Assembly (NCBI GenBank): GCA_031292275.1
Contig: JARLHL010000040.1
Span: 50,470-114,469, forward strand
Direction of reading: 5' to 3'
Origin: Desulfocapsaceae bacterium
GTDB taxonomy: Bacteria; Desulfobacterota; Desulfobulbia; Desulfobulbales; Desulfocapsaceae
Length of the DNA stretch: 64,000 nt
The notes beneath the pieces are model-generated. The model searched no databases, was not told where the DNA came from, and saw only the letters and a list, made by a program, of their open reading frames with translations. Within the stretch, counting starts at the first letter, position 1, and each line of letters begins with the position of its first letter. This document shows, one piece after another, positions 44,390 to 53,615 of this stretch. A program made the position numbers and the translations under genes.

Positions 44390-45187
44390 ATGTCAACCAA
44401 GCGCCCGAAGACAGTCCTTTGCTGGCAGAGTGACAATCAGCTGGTCACAATAGTGGATGAGGAGAAAGGCCGCTCACTCTACTTCGGGGAAAATGTCCTG
44501 CAAAGCAGGTTGTCGATGGCTGCGCCCCACCGATTGGAGCTCTCTTACACACAGTACATGATGAGCGTCCTTCTCCTCCTTCCGGAACCTCGCAAGGTAC
44601 TGCTCATCGGTGTCGGCGCCGGTTCCCTGATCCATTTCCTGCATCATCACTTTCCCGGCTGCATCGTGGATGCAGTTGATCGCTCACAGGAGATCATCAG
44701 CATTGCAGTTGACTATTTTCATATGCCGGACCGTCCACCAATAGCCACCCATTGCAGCGACGGATACGAGTTCCTGGCGGCACAAAGGATACCGTCCTCC
44801 TACGACCTGATCCTTCTTGATGCCTTTGACGACCGGGGCATGTCCTCATCGGTATACAGAGGGGATTTTTTCAGATTATGCATGAACGCGCTGACCAGGG
44901 AGGGTATCCTGTCCTGCAATCTCTGGGCAGGCATCCCTGATGAACTGACCCGGGTCAAGGATGAGATCAGGCAACATTCAGCCAGCCGGATTTATCTCCC
45001 CGTGCCAAACCGCGGCAATATTATCGGCCTGGCCTTCAATACGCCTGTTCCCTGGGAAAAAATCAACCGTCCCAAGCCGGAACTGCGCGCCCTTTCCCGG
45101 CACTTTGAAATTGATCTCGCCACAATCGCGGCGATTGCCCTCAGACACAACCTGGGCCTCAGCCAGCGCATCGGCCTGCACTTCTAG
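44390..45187 (+). CDS. Spermidine-synthase-like methyltransferase-fold protein
   Basis: A 265-residue Rossmann-fold protein of the spermidine synthase superfamily. Motif I reads VLLIGVGAGSLIHFLHHHFP (spermidine synthase has GGGDGG here), followed by IVDAVDRSQEIISIA, CSDGYEFL and YDLILLDAFDDRGMSS. The acidic residues that hold the amine substrate in true spermidine synthases are not evident, so the reaction is uncertain; many such proteins are orphan. No ribosome site precedes the ATG at 44390. It converges with the srkA-like gene: the two stop codons share the four bases CTAG (45184-45187). Confidence 0.7.
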   Translation: MSTKRPKTVLCWQSDNQLVTIVDEEKGRSLYFGENVLQSRLSMAAPHRLELSYTQYMMSVLLLLPEPRKVLLIGVGAGSLIHFLHHHFPGCIVDAVDRSQEIISIAVDYFHMPDRPPIATHCSDGYEFLAAQRIPSSYDLILLDAFDDRGMSSSVYRGDFFRLCMNALTREGILSCNLWAGIPDELTRVKDEIRQHSASRIYLPVPNRGNIIGLAFNTPVPWEKINRPKPELRALSRHFEIDLATIAAIALRHNLGLSQRIGLHF

Positions 45188-46200
45188 CGCAGATCCATAT
45201 TCCCAACCGCGGTCGGACCCTTTCTGATGCACTCAAGTTGATCGGTGAGATCCCTGATCTCATTCTGCCAATAAGCCGGCGTCCCGAACCCCGGTACGGC
45301 CAGGGTCATTCCATCCTCGGTCACCTGATGGACACACCAGGCGATATAATGGATAAAACGCATGGCTCGCAGCGGCTCAATCAGTGACAGTGTCCGCCGA
45401 TCAAAGCGCCGGAAGGTCTCATATCCCTCCAGAAAGAGGTCGGCCTCTACGAAGGAATCGGCCACCAGACCGGGCAGCAGCATCCAGAGATCCTGGACCG
45501 GCGGCCCCATGGCCATATCGTCAAAATCGATCAGGAAGAAAGACTCCCCCGGCCGGTAGATGATATTTCCGAAATGGCTGTCACCATGAATACGTATTGA
45601 GTCTTCACCAGTGAACAGGGGGCCAATCTCCCGAATGAGGTCCTGCGCCACACGGCTGAAAGAGCCGACAAGATCGGCAGGAACCTGCCCGCTGGACAGG
45701 ATCGCCTCCACCTGCACGCTCATTGAGGCTTCAGGAGACAGGACAATCCTTGCTCCGGCGGCATGGACGGCGCCGACATTATGGACCCGGGCCAGGAGCC
45801 GCCCCATCTCCATCCACTGATCATCGTTGAACTCATCCTGACACCGGCCACCGCATTTTGGGAAAATGGCATAGGAGATGTTCTTGTACATTCCTAATGT
45901 TGCCCCATCCCGCAGTCTCAAGGGAGCAATAACGGGAACTTCCTGCTCTGCAAGCTCAAGGAGAAAATCGTGCTCGTCAGCAATCGCTTCGCGCGTCCAC
46001 CGGTCTGGCCGGTAAAATTTTATTATTCTTCTGAGACCATCCTTCTGCTCCAGTTCAACCACCCGGTTGATATAGCTGTTACAGGGGCGATACAGATTTG
46101 AAAAAGGCAGGCCCAGGGCTTTTTCAGCAATCGTAATCACTGTATCCGGCTTGAGTATACCGAAGGCAGACATTTTCTTCATATTCCCAGACGCATTCAT
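45184..46200 (-). CDS. srkA: Stress response kinase SrkA (YihE)-like
   Basis: A 338-residue protein kinase-like enzyme of the aminoglycoside phosphotransferase fold. In E. coli, YihE/SrkA is a Ser/Thr kinase linked to Cpx stress survival. Motifs match well: NSYINRVVELE, IKFYRPDRWTREAIADEHDF, ATP-site HGDSHFGNIIY with the catalytic Asp, and LIDFDDMAMGPPVQDLWMLL; the C-terminal IEPLRAMRFIHYIAWC also fits YihE. The exact start is uncertain (an ATG at 46182 or 46173 is possible). E. coli srkA is CpxR-regulated, and this window carries a Cpx-like module 10 kb away; no CpxR box was seen here. Confidence 0.88.
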   Translation of the reverse strand: MNASGNMKKMSAFGILKPDTVITIAEKALGLPFSNLYRPCNSYINRVVELEQKDGLRRIIKFYRPDRWTREAIADEHDFLLELAEQEVPVIAPLRLRDGATLGMYKNISYAIFPKCGGRCQDEFNDDQWMEMGRLLARVHNVGAVHAAGARIVLSPEASMSVQVEAILSSGQVPADLVGSFSRVAQDLIREIGPLFTGEDSIRIHGDSHFGNIIYRPGESFFLIDFDDMAMGPPVQDLWMLLPGLVADSFVEADLFLEGYETFRRFDRRTLSLIEPLRAMRFIHYIAWCVHQVTEDGMTLAVPGFGTPAYWQNEIRDLTDQLECIRKGPTAVGNMDLR

Positions 46201-46460
46201 AGGTCAAGATTCAGGTTGAGTGGGTATATCAATTTGGTAAAGGCATCGGCTATGGGCTTTCCAAGGCAGAACAAACCCCAATCGGCTGTGTACCTGCCTG
46301 CCACAGGGGATCCTCAAATCCCATCATTCAAGAAGCTTACGGCATAACAGCAAAAAATCCTTGATAATTCAGACATATTTGCTGTATCTGTACGAGATGA
46401 TTGTAACCACCATCCAGGGCCACTTCAATGCGGTGAACATATATTAATACCTCTTCGATC

Positions 46461-47216
46461 ATGCATCCTCCTTTTTCCTATGCGGGCGCCTGTCTGTCCT
46501 GCGGCACGGATCATACCTTTACCGGGATCGACTGCAGCGCTTCGGCCCGGTCAGTCATGGAGGATCTAGCCAGAAGCGGATCATTCAGTCAACTGCCCGG
46601 ACACGATCTGCAATCCACGGATTTTCTTTTCGGACAGGCAAGGGGAAAGATGTTCGGAGTGATGCAGTGTCTTGATTCAGAGGGGAAAATTCTCGCCCTG
46701 AAAGCCTTTTCGGGACAGTTCAACGGCCTGTGGCTGGTTGAAGGATGGGTTCCGCCGCTCTTTGATGTTGAAGAGTGGAACCGGATCAACACCCCTGCGG
46801 AGAGGGAAATCAAGCGGCTTGGAGAGGAAATGCAGTCCTGCCCCACGGGTTCCCTCCGGCGCCAAGAGCTGCAACAAGCCAGGAAAATACTCTCTCAAAA
46901 GCTGATGAAGGAATTGCATGCCGTATACCGACTAACAAACTTCAGAGGCAAGACACTCAGCCTGAAGGACATTTTTTCTGAGAAGACTGGAATCCCGACA
47001 GGGACCGGGGATTGCTGTGCCCCAAAGCTCTTTAATTTTGCCGCCACCCGAAATCTCATTCCCATAGGGATAGCGGAATTTTACTGGGGACGGGAAAACA
47101 AATCGGCCACAAAGCTGCATGGGCGTTTTTATCCACCTTGCACTGAGAAATGCCGCCCCATTCTCGGTTTCATGCTCTGCGGTCTGGAGGTTGCACATGC
47201 ACGTCACAAGACCTGA
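46461..47216 (+). CDS. N-terminal partner domain of RluA-type pseudouridine synthase
   Basis: A 251-residue protein that looks like the N-terminal half of the larger (about 550-residue) fused RluA-family synthases. It begins with a Cys pair (GACLSCGTDHTF), contains LKAFSGQFNGLWLVEGWVPP (a hallmark of that half), then a helical charged region (REIKRLGEEM, LQQARKILSQKLMKELHAVY). The catalytic domain is encoded separately by the next gene, which overlaps it by 20 bases. So the activity appears split over two coupled chains. The Cys pattern hints at metal binding. No strong ribosome site was found. Confidence 0.65.
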   Translation: MHPPFSYAGACLSCGTDHTFTGIDCSASARSVMEDLARSGSFSQLPGHDLQSTDFLFGQARGKMFGVMQCLDSEGKILALKAFSGQFNGLWLVEGWVPPLFDVEEWNRINTPAEREIKRLGEEMQSCPTGSLRRQELQQARKILSQKLMKELHAVYRLTNFRGKTLSLKDIFSEKTGIPTGTGDCCAPKLFNFAATRNLIPIGIAEFYWGRENKSATKLHGRFYPPCTEKCRPILGFMLCGLEVAHARHKT

Positions 47217-47844
47217 ACTGACCATCCTCTATAAGGACCGATTCACGGCGGTGGTGGACAAGCCTGGCGGACTGCTCTCCGTACCTGGCCGCAGGCCGGA
47301 AAACCAGGACTGTGTCGTCAACAGGCTCAGGAGGCTCTACCCCGACTGCATCAAGCAGCCGGCAGTGCACAGGCTCGACATGTATACGTCCGGCCTGATG
47401 GTCCTGGCTCTAACAAAGGAGGCCCACAGGCATCTCTGCCGACAGTTTGAACAAAGATCAGTAGAAAAACTCTATATCGCCGTCCTCAACGGGATAGTCA
47501 GCCAGGTGAGCGGAGAGATCACCCTGGCATTCAGGCTGGATACAACCAATCGTCCTCATCAGGTCTATGATCCGGCACGGGGAAAGCCGGGAACGACAGT
47601 ATGGAAGAAGCTGCAGTGCGCTGACGGGAAGACCAGGGTCGAATTCAGACCTCTCACCGGCCGAACCCACCAACTCAGGCTGCATGCAGCCCATGCTCTG
47701 GGCCTTAACTGTCCCATCGCCGGGGACAGACTCTACGGCGGGGGGGCAGAAGGTGAGCCAATGCTGCTCCACGCCTCATACCTTTCCTTTCAGCACCCCG
47801 ATTCGGGAAGAAGAATGGAGTTTTCCTCCCCGGCACCCTTCTAG
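47197..47844 (+). CDS. RluA-family pseudouridine synthase, catalytic domain
   Basis: A 215-residue pseudouridine synthase acting on rRNA or tRNA uridines. Motif order: LYKDRFTAVVDKPGGLLSVP, the catalytic Asp in VHRLDMYTSGLMVLAL (family HRLDxxTSG), FEQRSVEKLYIAVL, and RVEFRPLTGRTHQLRLHAAH; the C-terminal GDRLYGGG and LLHASYLSFQHP also fit. The ATG at 47197 is inside the previous gene's last 20 bases, so it is translated by coupling. Substrate uridine (for example 23S U746 for RluA) cannot be set from sequence. A strong hairpin follows the stop. Confidence 0.9.
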   Translation: MHVTRPELTILYKDRFTAVVDKPGGLLSVPGRRPENQDCVVNRLRRLYPDCIKQPAVHRLDMYTSGLMVLALTKEAHRHLCRQFEQRSVEKLYIAVLNGIVSQVSGEITLAFRLDTTNRPHQVYDPARGKPGTTVWKKLQCADGKTRVEFRPLTGRTHQLRLHAAHALGLNCPIAGDRLYGGGAEGEPMLLHASYLSFQHPDSGRRMEFSSPAPF

Positions 47845-47850
47845 ATAAAA

Positions 47851-47883
47851 AAAACCCGGATATGCATTTCATACCCGGGTTTT
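47851..47883. terminator. Bidirectional terminator, nuo operon end
   Basis: AAAACCCGG (47851-47859) pairs with CCGGGTTTT (47875-47883). On the minus strand it is followed by a run of T (47846-47853), a strong intrinsic terminator 40 bases after the nuoN stop. On the plus strand it follows the pseudouridine synthase stop and has four T. Confidence 0.8.
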
Positions 47884-47924
47884 CCAAAAAAAGCGGAGCC
47901 TCATTCCGACTGAGGCAGATAGGC

Positions 47925-49340
47925 TCAAAGCGTTATAGGATACAGGCTGATTGCAAATACCGCCACCGCCAGGATTAATGTGCAGGCAGGGGCAAAAACG
48001 GTACATTCCGACTCAAAGGACTCATGCGCGTCGTGGAAATACATATTGATGATAAGACGCAGATAGTACCACATTGACAGGATACTGCTGACTATGCCGA
48101 GCACAGCCAAGGTCACCTGACCTGCCTGGATGGCGCTGGTTATAACATAGAATTTCCCCATAAAACCGGCCGTGGGAGGAATACCTGCCATGGAGAGCAA
48201 AAATATGGTGATGGCAGCAGCCGAGTAAGGACGGGTCCTTGCCAATCCTTTGAAGTCTTCGAACTGACTTCTGACCTCTCCCGCCCCTGACAGATAGGAA
48301 AGGGCGGCGAAGATTCCCAAAGTACTAACCGAATAGGCAGCCAGATAATAGAGAATGACGCTGCCGGTGAAACGATCAGCGCTCACCGCAACCAGAGCGA
48401 TTAAGAGATAGCCGGTATGAACAATACCGGATGCGGCCAGCATCCGTTTAATGGAACCCTGCCCGATTGCAATGAGGTTCCCGCCAAACATGGTCAAGAT
48501 TGAGATATAGAACAGATAGGTAACCCATGCTCCTTTCAATCCCGGATCCAGCATCAGAAAATTAGCGAAAATTGCAAATACTGCCGTCTTCAGGGCCGTG
48601 GCCATAAAACCGGTAACCGGAATGGAGCTGCCGTCATAAACATCAACGACCCAGGCATGGAAAGGAAAAGCAGCGACCTTGAAGAGAAAGGCAAAAATAA
48701 TGAAGAAGGCTCCACCCACAAGGGCGGGTGTATGCAGAAATCCATGCGTAGCTACTGCAGATGCTATGACTTCAAATTTGGTGCTTTTCAGACCACCATA
48801 TATAAGGGCGGTCCCCATTGCAAAAAAACCTCCGGTAAATGCACCGAGCATCAGATATTTCAACACAGCCTCAGCGCAGGTGACACATCTACGATTAAAA
48901 CCGACGAGGATGTATATAGACAGAGACATAATCTCCAGCGAGATAAATGCCGTCATCAACTCATGAGACATTGTCAGGAGCAACATGCCAAAGGCGGCGA
49001 AGGTAATCAGGCTGTAGTATTCCTCAAGGCCGAATCTATTTTCTTTAAAATAGCTTCTCGAACTCATTGCAGTAAAAAAACCGCACCCAAGGATTATCAG
49101 ACCTGCGACTCGGGTAAAATCGGTTACCATCAGCATCCCGTTAAAGGCAGCCTTAAAGGGGACCTCTGGCCCTGCTAGTGCAGAGCAGGCCTGCGCCGCA
49201 AAAGCCAGTCCGAAGATGCACATACAGACAACAGAGGCTGAGTCAAGGGCCAATTTCCCAAATGCCGCTCTAAGCATCAACAGCACGGCTCCTGCACCAA
49301 CAATGATAACCGGGAGTAATAACAAAAAATCGTGGTTCAT
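47925..49340 (-). CDS. nuoN: NADH dehydrogenase subunit NuoN
   Basis: Antiporter-like membrane subunit of complex I, 471 residues, about 14 TM helices. Family features: MSHELMTAFISLEIMSLSIY (the charged Glu of TM5), FLFKVAAFPFHAWVVDVYDG with the key Lys and Pro, and the C-terminal AGIPPTAGFMGKFYV. The ATG at 49338-49340 (AGGGTTGATTATC upstream) is preferred over an upstream TTG. Last gene of the operon; nuoM ends 20 bases upstream of it. Confidence 0.95.
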   Translation of the reverse strand: MNHDFLLLLPVIIVGAGAVLLMLRAAFGKLALDSASVVCMCIFGLAFAAQACSALAGPEVPFKAAFNGMLMVTDFTRVAGLIILGCGFFTAMSSRSYFKENRFGLEEYYSLITFAAFGMLLLTMSHELMTAFISLEIMSLSIYILVGFNRRCVTCAEAVLKYLMLGAFTGGFFAMGTALIYGGLKSTKFEVIASAVATHGFLHTPALVGGAFFIIFAFLFKVAAFPFHAWVVDVYDGSSIPVTGFMATALKTAVFAIFANFLMLDPGLKGAWVTYLFYISILTMFGGNLIAIGQGSIKRMLAASGIVHTGYLLIALVAVSADRFTGSVILYYLAAYSVSTLGIFAALSYLSGAGEVRSQFEDFKGLARTRPYSAAAITIFLLSMAGIPPTAGFMGKFYVITSAIQAGQVTLAVLGIVSSILSMWYYLRLIINMYFHDAHESFESECTVFAPACTLILAVAVFAISLYPITL

Positions 49341-49359
49341 GATAATCAACCCTGTCTTA

Positions 49360-50874
49360 TTACTTTTCTAGATTGGTCCCTTGGAGGAGGGCATTGGCAT
49401 CGGCAACCTGCATATTATGAAGAATCGTGTTTATCTGAATCCTTGCTGCAGGCTCAATTTTCTTAATAAAAGGCTGCGGATAAATACCCATGACAATAAT
49501 CAGGACAAGTATCGGCAGAAAGGCCAGGACCTCTGCGGCGCTCAGGTCCCTGAATTTTTCCGTCCTCTCATTGCTCTTTTCGAAGAATACCCTCTGGAAC
49601 ATCCAGAGCATATAGCAAACACCTATAATCAGGGACGTGCCGGCCAGAACTCCGATAGCCACGTTGTATTTGATCGCGCCAAGGATGATCAGGAATTCAC
49701 CAATAAATCCACTGGTCCCGGGGAGTCCCACAGAGGCAAGCATGGCAATTGCAAAAAACATCGCAAATACCGGAGCCCGGCCTGCAATACCGCCAAGATC
49801 GGCGATCTTTCTGGTTTGCATGCGCTCTTCAAGGATCCCCGCAAAGAGGAAGAGGGCACCGGTGCTGGTCGCATGGGCGACGATCTGAAACAACGATCCG
49901 GTCAAGGCCTGGATGTTCATACAGAAAAGCCCCAGAGCAATAATGCCCATATGGGAGGCAGATGAAAAAGCCAGCATGCGTTTGAAGTCTTTTTGGGCTA
50001 TGGCGGCAAAACCGCAGTACATCATGCCGATTACACCCAGATAAGCCATGATCAGTGCATAACGGGTAAACTCTGCCCCGAATATCGGAATCACAAAACG
50101 GATGACCGCGTAGACACCAATCTTGGCCATAATGGCAGAGAGGACAAAGGTTGCTGCCGCAGGCCCTTCTGTATAGGCATCAGGCAGCCAGGTATGAAAA
50201 GGAAAAAGCGGAATCTTGATGGCAAAGGCCAGCATAAATCCGACAAAAGCCAGAACAGCCACCGTTCCGTGCAGCTTGAGAGCCGCCATATTAACAATGT
50301 TGAAACTCCATATCCCGAACTGGTTATGAAAAGCAACCCCCAGATAAAAGATTGCGGCCAGCATCAAAAGGGAGCCTGCAATAGTATAAAGCGTGATTTT
50401 CAGAGTAGCCGCAATCTTGCCTTCACCACCAAAAAGACCTATCATAAAGAAAATGGGCAGCAGCATGACCTCCCAGAAGATATAGAACAGCATAAGATCC
50501 CCTGCACAGACCGCCCCGGCCATGGCGCCCTGGGCAATCAGGAGGTTCGCATAATATCCTTTGCTCTTAGTGGTGAAAATCAGAAAGATTGACGGAAAAA
50601 GCACCGTTCCAGCCATCAGTATGAAGAGGCTGATGCCGTCCACGCCTAAAGTGTAATTAATCCCTAGCGAAGGAAACCACACGTAATTTTCAACAAACTC
50701 CATGCCTCCAGCGCCTATAAAGCCTGTATAGAGTTTCAATCCAAGGATTAAAACCGCAACAGAGACTACCAGAGCCATTGCCCGGGCGCCGTTCTTCGTC
50801 ACAGGGGTAAGCAGCAATATAAGCCCTGCAATAATCGGCAGGAAAATCATTGATGAAATGATATGTTCAAACAT
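49360..50874 (-). CDS. nuoM: NADH dehydrogenase subunit NuoM
   Basis: Antiporter-like proton-pumping subunit of complex I, 504 residues with about 14 TM helices. Typical motifs: FYIFWEVMLLPIFFMIGLFG (TM5 Glu), AIKIPLFPFHTWLPDAYTEGP with the lysine channel residue, SSASHMGIIALG, and LGGIAGRAP ... GLPGTSGFIGEFL. Directly follows nuoL (13-base gap). Length normal. Confidence 0.96.
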   Translation of the reverse strand: MFEHIISSMIFLPIIAGLILLLTPVTKNGARAMALVVSVAVLILGLKLYTGFIGAGGMEFVENYVWFPSLGINYTLGVDGISLFILMAGTVLFPSIFLIFTTKSKGYYANLLIAQGAMAGAVCAGDLMLFYIFWEVMLLPIFFMIGLFGGEGKIAATLKITLYTIAGSLLMLAAIFYLGVAFHNQFGIWSFNIVNMAALKLHGTVAVLAFVGFMLAFAIKIPLFPFHTWLPDAYTEGPAAATFVLSAIMAKIGVYAVIRFVIPIFGAEFTRYALIMAYLGVIGMMYCGFAAIAQKDFKRMLAFSSASHMGIIALGLFCMNIQALTGSLFQIVAHATSTGALFLFAGILEERMQTRKIADLGGIAGRAPVFAMFFAIAMLASVGLPGTSGFIGEFLIILGAIKYNVAIGVLAGTSLIIGVCYMLWMFQRVFFEKSNERTEKFRDLSAAEVLAFLPILVLIIVMGIYPQPFIKKIEPAARIQINTILHNMQVADANALLQGTNLEK

Positions 50875-50887
50875 TCTTACACCTTAC

Positions 50888-52804
50888 CTAGTTCAGCGTT
50901 TGAGAAATTAACAGACTAATCAGGCTCAGCCCTATGACCATGTATATCGCATACACCCGGACATAGCCCGTCTGTACAAGCCTGAAGGCGTCCCCTATCG
51001 CCCCGTAGAGCCAGCTAATTGCCTTTCGCGGCCCATCGGTGACATTGGGATCGAAGTCCTTCCAGATAATTGCCCCAATCGACTTGTAGGGCTGTACAAA
51101 GAGCATGTCATAAAGTTCATCAATATAAAATTTGTTGTATGCAAACTTTGCAAATCCAGTAAATACTGGAAGTTGCGCACCTTTGGCGAATTTTACATAA
51201 GCAATACTGAAACCAATCACGAACGCCAGAACACTAGACCCCATGACCATCCACTCTGTAGAAGCCTCAGCATGAGCGTGATGATCAAGGACGCTTGGCT
51301 CCAGCCAGCTGGAAACCATCTGATGGCCACCAAACAATTCAGGAAGATTGAAGAATCCCGCAAGTAGCGCACCGATCGCCAGAAGCACCAGCGGCACGGT
51401 CATTACCGGCGGCGGCTCATGGGCATGATCATAGGAAGATTTGCTGTGAGGTTCGCCATGGAAGACCACGAAAATCATCCTGAAGGTATAGTAGGCAGTC
51501 ATACCCGCCACCAAGACACCGATCGCCCAGATCGCCTTATGGCCGCTGGCAAAAGCAGAGAACAAAATTTCATCTTTACTGAAGAATCCTGAGAAAGGCG
51601 GACAGCCTGACAGAGCCAGGGCCCCGACCAGCATGGTCAGGTAGGTTACAGGCAGCTTCTTTTTCAGGCCGCCCATCTTCCAGATGTTCTGCTCGTGATG
51701 CATTGCATAGATGACGGAGCCGGCACCGAGAAAGAGCAGGGCCTTGAAAAAGGCATGCGTGAAAACATGAAAAATGCCAGCTGAATAAGCAGCTACACCT
51801 ACGCCTGCAAACATATAGCCCAGCTGACTCACGGTGGAATAAGCGAGCACCTTCTTAATATCGTCCTGAAACATGCCGTAAATCGCTGAAACCAGAGCAG
51901 TCAGAATACCAATCCAGGCCACTATTTCGCCTGCATCGGGCACAGTGACATAGAGAAAACTGAATCGGGCAACCATGTACACACCAGCTGTCACCATGGT
52001 TGCTGCATGGATCAGCGCCGAAACCGGGGTAGGACCGGCCATGGCATCGGGCAGCCACACATACAGCGGTATCTGCGCCGATTTGCCTGTAGCGCCGACA
52101 AAAAGCAGCAGGCAGACAAGCATCGCAGTCGCCTGGGGCAGAAGATGAGCGTTGGCCTTCAGCGAGATATAGTCAAACCCCTGTGCGCCTATCGCCCAGA
52201 ACAGGAAGGCCATGCCAAGAACGAAACCGAGGTCACCGATCCTGTTGACAATGAAGGCCTTGTTGCCGGCCAGAACGTTACTGGAGTCTTCATTATAATA
52301 ACTGATAAGGAGATAAGAGCAGAGCCCTACGCCCTCCCAGCCGACGAACATAACCACAGGTCCATCACCAAGAACCAGGATCAGCATGCTTCCCAAAAAG
52401 AGATTCATGTATCCGAAGAACTTCGCATAGGTCTTGTCATCAGCCATATAACCGATGGAGTAGATATGGATCAGAGAGCCGATGAACGTCACAAAAAGAA
52501 TCATCAGCGAACTGAGCGGATCAGCCATGAACCCCATGGAAATGTTAAGCTCGCCGACGCTGAACCAGGTGAAGACCTTGTGAACAAGAATACGATGCTC
52601 GACAGGCAGTGTCTTCAGGATAGTAAAAACCTGGAAGGCCATAATACAAGCGAGGACAGGACCGATACAGGCCAGCACCGCATAGAGTTTATCCGGAAAG
52701 CGATGCCCCCGGCAAGTCGTTACATGCATCAGTCCGATCAACACAGCACCTATCAACGGCATCAGTGGAATCAGACCGAGGTAGAAATGAGCAGTTTGTT
52801 CCAT
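50888..52804 (-). CDS. nuoL: NADH dehydrogenase subunit NuoL
   Basis: Largest antiporter-like subunit of complex I with the long lateral helix. 638 residues; about 16 TM helices. Motifs: VMFVGWEGVGLCSYLLISYY (TM5 Glu), GKSAQIPLYVWLPDAMAGPTPVSALIHAATMVTAGVY is the signature region (Lys and Pro), AYSTVSQLGYMFAG, FFKALLFLGAGSVI and GCPPFSGFFSKDEIL. It has the expected C-terminal helix after about 560. GGGGTGA precedes the ATG. Confidence 0.97.
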   Translation of the reverse strand: MEQTAHFYLGLIPLMPLIGAVLIGLMHVTTCRGHRFPDKLYAVLACIGPVLACIMAFQVFTILKTLPVEHRILVHKVFTWFSVGELNISMGFMADPLSSLMILFVTFIGSLIHIYSIGYMADDKTYAKFFGYMNLFLGSMLILVLGDGPVVMFVGWEGVGLCSYLLISYYNEDSSNVLAGNKAFIVNRIGDLGFVLGMAFLFWAIGAQGFDYISLKANAHLLPQATAMLVCLLLFVGATGKSAQIPLYVWLPDAMAGPTPVSALIHAATMVTAGVYMVARFSFLYVTVPDAGEIVAWIGILTALVSAIYGMFQDDIKKVLAYSTVSQLGYMFAGVGVAAYSAGIFHVFTHAFFKALLFLGAGSVIYAMHHEQNIWKMGGLKKKLPVTYLTMLVGALALSGCPPFSGFFSKDEILFSAFASGHKAIWAIGVLVAGMTAYYTFRMIFVVFHGEPHSKSSYDHAHEPPPVMTVPLVLLAIGALLAGFFNLPELFGGHQMVSSWLEPSVLDHHAHAEASTEWMVMGSSVLAFVIGFSIAYVKFAKGAQLPVFTGFAKFAYNKFYIDELYDMLFVQPYKSIGAIIWKDFDPNVTDGPRKAISWLYGAIGDAFRLVQTGYVRVYAIYMVIGLSLISLLISQTLN

Positions 52805-52808
52805 CGAA

Positions 52809-53105
52809 TCACCCCTTCAACAGGCTGAAAATATTGGTGTCCAGCACACCCTTATGCTTGTGCAGTAATATGACCACGGCCAGGGCCAGGGCTGCCTCCG
52901 CCGCAGCGACAGCAATCACCAGCATGGCAAGGACATGACCATCCATGCTGACATGCAGACGGGCAAACGTGATAAAGGCCAGATTGGCGGCATTCAGCAT
53001 CAGCTCAATGGACATGAAGACCGTGAAGACATTCCGCCTTGAGATCACTCCCAGAATTCCCAGGCAAAAAAGAATGATACTCAATGTAAGATAATTGATG
53101 ATCAT
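52809..53105 (-). CDS. nuoK: NADH dehydrogenase subunit NuoK
   Basis: Small three-helix membrane subunit of complex I, 98 residues. The family Glu residues are present in helix 2 (IELMLNAANLAF) and helix 3 (AAAEAALALAVVILLH). It overlaps nuoJ by 4 bases (ATGA), and nuoL starts 4 bases after its stop. Confidence 0.95.
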   Translation of the reverse strand: MIINYLTLSIILFCLGILGVISRRNVFTVFMSIELMLNAANLAFITFARLHVSMDGHVLAMLVIAVAAAEAALALAVVILLHKHKGVLDTNIFSLLKG

Positions 53106-53611
53106 TTGCCCACCTCTCTCTTTCCAGCCACAACCACAGCACCAATGAGGGCGACCAGCAGCAGAACGGATATTATTTCAAATGGAAGCAGCCAGCTCTT
53201 GAAGAGTATCATGCCGACATTCCGTACTTCACCGAAACCGTTCCCGACAATTGCGGTGTCACCGCCCGGCAGCGTCCGCACGATCTTGTAGAGAAACATC
53301 GCGATCGGGGCGATAACAACGACTCCGCCCACCAGATACAAACCGCGGCCTTTTTCTTCCGGCAGATCACTCTCCTGAATATTCAGGAACATGATGATGA
53401 AGACGATCAGCGACATGATCGCCCCCGCATAGACGATCAGCTGCACGGCAAACATCAGCTTGGCTGACAGAAGCGCATACATACCCGCCAGTGAGATAAG
53501 CGTCACGACGAAACTCATCGCCCCGTTCATCGGGTGCCTGAATAAAATCAGGCCGATGGCACCAAGCACTGACAAGGCAGCCAATCCGAAATACAACCAT
53601 TCGGCAAACAT
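53102..53611 (-). CDS. nuoJ: NADH dehydrogenase subunit NuoJ
   Basis: Five-helix membrane subunit of complex I, 169 residues. It starts MFAEWLYFGLAALSVLGAIG and includes the conserved region MYALLSAKLMFAVQLIVYAGAIMSLIVF with the pi-bulge helix Tyr. The open frame extends 192 bases into nuoI, but this ATG matches the family. AAGGGGG lies 13 bases upstream, a bit far. Confidence 0.95.
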   Translation of the reverse strand: MFAEWLYFGLAALSVLGAIGLILFRHPMNGAMSFVVTLISLAGMYALLSAKLMFAVQLIVYAGAIMSLIVFIIMFLNIQESDLPEEKGRGLYLVGGVVVIAPIAMFLYKIVRTLPGGDTAIVGNGFGEVRNVGMILFKSWLLPFEIISVLLLVALIGAVVVAGKREVGK

Positions 53612-53615
53612 GATA

